From the NCBI RefSeq assembly GCF_002813375.1, contig NZ_PHUJ01000003.1, forward strand, positions 4,340,001 to 4,404,000: a DNA stretch of 64,000 nucleotides, written 5' to 3'. Origin of the DNA: Pseudonocardia alni. Lineage in GTDB: Bacteria; Actinomycetota; Actinomycetes; Mycobacteriales; Pseudonocardiaceae. Numbering within the stretch: the stretch's first letter is position 1; each line of letters begins with the position of its first letter. A program made the translations under genes and the position numbers. This document shows, one piece after another, positions 63,424 to 64,000 of the stretch. Below the pieces are notes generated by a model that was not told where the DNA came from, made no database searches, and saw nothing but the letters and a program-made list of their open reading frames with translations.

Positions 63424-64000
63424 ATGCCCCGCCCCCCGTCGATCCCGCTCGCACCCGGCGCGCTGCCGGTGCTGGGCCACGCGGTACCGCTGCTGCGGGA
63501 CGCGCTCGCGTTCACCTCGTCGCTGCCCGCGCTCGGGCCGCTGGCGCGGATCCGGCTGGGCCCCTTCTCGGTCGTCATGGCCTGCGACCCGGACGTGACC
63601 CGTCAGGTCCTGCTCGACGACCGCACCTACGACAAGGAGGGCCCGGTGATCGAGCGGATCCGCGAGGTCGCCGGCAACGGCCTGTCGACCTGCCCGCACA
63701 GCAGCCACCGCCGGCAGCGGCGGTTGTGCCAGCCCTCGTTCCAGGGCGACCGGTTCCCCGGCTACGCCGAGGTGTTCGCCGCGACGGCCGAGGCGAGCAG
63801 CATCGCGTGGCACACCGGGCAGCACCTCGACGTCACCCGCGAGATGATGACGCTCACCGCCCGCGCGACCATGGAGACGATCTTCAGCGGTGAGCTGCCC
63901 GCGGACGTGGTCGACCGGAGCATCGACGACACGACGACGCTCGTGCGGGGTGTGTTCCGGCGGATGCTCACGCCGCCGCTGCTGAGCCGGCTGCCCATCC
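63424..64000 (+). CDS. Second cytochrome P450 of the operon (3' end outside the window)
   Basis: 192 codons are visible from ATG 63424 (after GAGGTGACC) to the window edge, with no stop. The N-terminus IPLAPGALPVLGHAVPLL and the C-helix HSSHRRQRRLCQPSF identify a P450. It resembles the CYP183/pentalenene-oxygenase style of enzyme more than the CYP105-like neighbour. The heme Cys lies beyond the window. 28 bases separate it from the preceding P450, so the operon continues to the right. Confidence 0.88.
   Translation, partial: MPRPPSIPLAPGALPVLGHAVPLLRDALAFTSSLPALGPLARIRLGPFSVVMACDPDVTRQVLLDDRTYDKEGPVIERIREVAGNGLSTCPHSSHRRQRRLCQPSFQGDRFPGYAEVFAATAEASSIAWHTGQHLDVTREMMTLTARATMETIFSGELPADVVDRSIDDTTTLVRGVFRRMLTPPLLSRLPI

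Overview
The window is very GC-rich (coding DNA roughly 70% GC or more) and comes from an actinobacterium, most probably of the Pseudonocardia group. Supporting signs are a mycothiol-era redoxin (mycoredoxin), a WhiB7 regulator, SmpB/tmRNA beside FtsE/FtsX, no encoded Shine-Dalgarno for many genes (a TANNNT box sits 6-8 bases before the start codon), and blocks of gene order known from Mycobacterium tuberculosis. The block nudC - mycoredoxin - uvrD2 - whiB7 - ABC1 kinase - ThiF/TOMM-like protein - DUF2342 metalloprotease - PDZ/Lon protease - UPF0182 protein (about 5.1-20.4 kb) matches the Rv3199c-Rv3193c neighbourhood. The block prfB - ftsE - ftsX - smpB - ssrA (31.3-40.2 kb) matches the Rv3105c-Rv3100c neighbourhood. 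Genus is an inference; I cannot search databases.

Layout. 0-6.2 kb: end of a membrane protein, a sortase, proA, a pair of M16 peptidases and nudC. 6.2-20.4 kb: the conserved actinobacterial block above. It is interrupted between the whiB7 operon and the ABC1 kinase by a small cassette (VOC protein plus a decayed TetR gene) bracketed by 30-bp perfect inverted repeats. 20.4-20.9 kb: two initiator tRNA genes in tandem, each with its own leader hairpin and terminator. 20.9-31.3 kb: mixed housekeeping and accessory genes (DHFR-like reductase with TetR, methyltransferase, S4 protein, OafA-type acyltransferase, lytic transglycosylase, SoxR, tyrosine/lipid phosphatase, a PIN toxin-antitoxin pair, two acyl-CoA dehydrogenases, PadR). 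31.3-40.3 kb: translation release/rescue and division genes, a MarR/MFS pair, an amidohydrolase, a saccharopine-dehydrogenase-like protein and the tmRNA gene. 40.3-53.7 kb: a P450-ferredoxin pair, VIT-type transporter, FeS (6-4) photolyase, MauE/DsbA membrane thiol pair, YczE/MocR pair, gluconate uptake genes with a GntR regulator, a TrmB regulator, an S9 peptidase and tRNA-Ala(GGC).

54.0-64.0 kb (window edge): a tightly packed biosynthetic operon begins just downstream of tRNA-Ala. It encodes an AT-ACP didomain protein and a 1,920-residue protein. The large protein reads as FabL-type enoyl reductase - KS - chain-length-factor-like KS - KR - dehydratase. A KAS III-like protein whose active-site Cys is Ser follows, then two cytochromes P450, the second cut by the window end. 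Together the AT-ACP and the large protein supply every domain needed for iterative chain extension with complete beta-carbon reduction. The reductase is of SDR/FabL type rather than the usual medium-chain ER or the PfaD type. I regard this as the most likely undescribed system in the window. Its product cannot be read from the sequence.

Longest regions without a confident gene: 26030-26420, 53692-54036 and the decayed 10688-11407 stretch; each is described. I saw no transposase, integrase, rRNA or CRISPR array.
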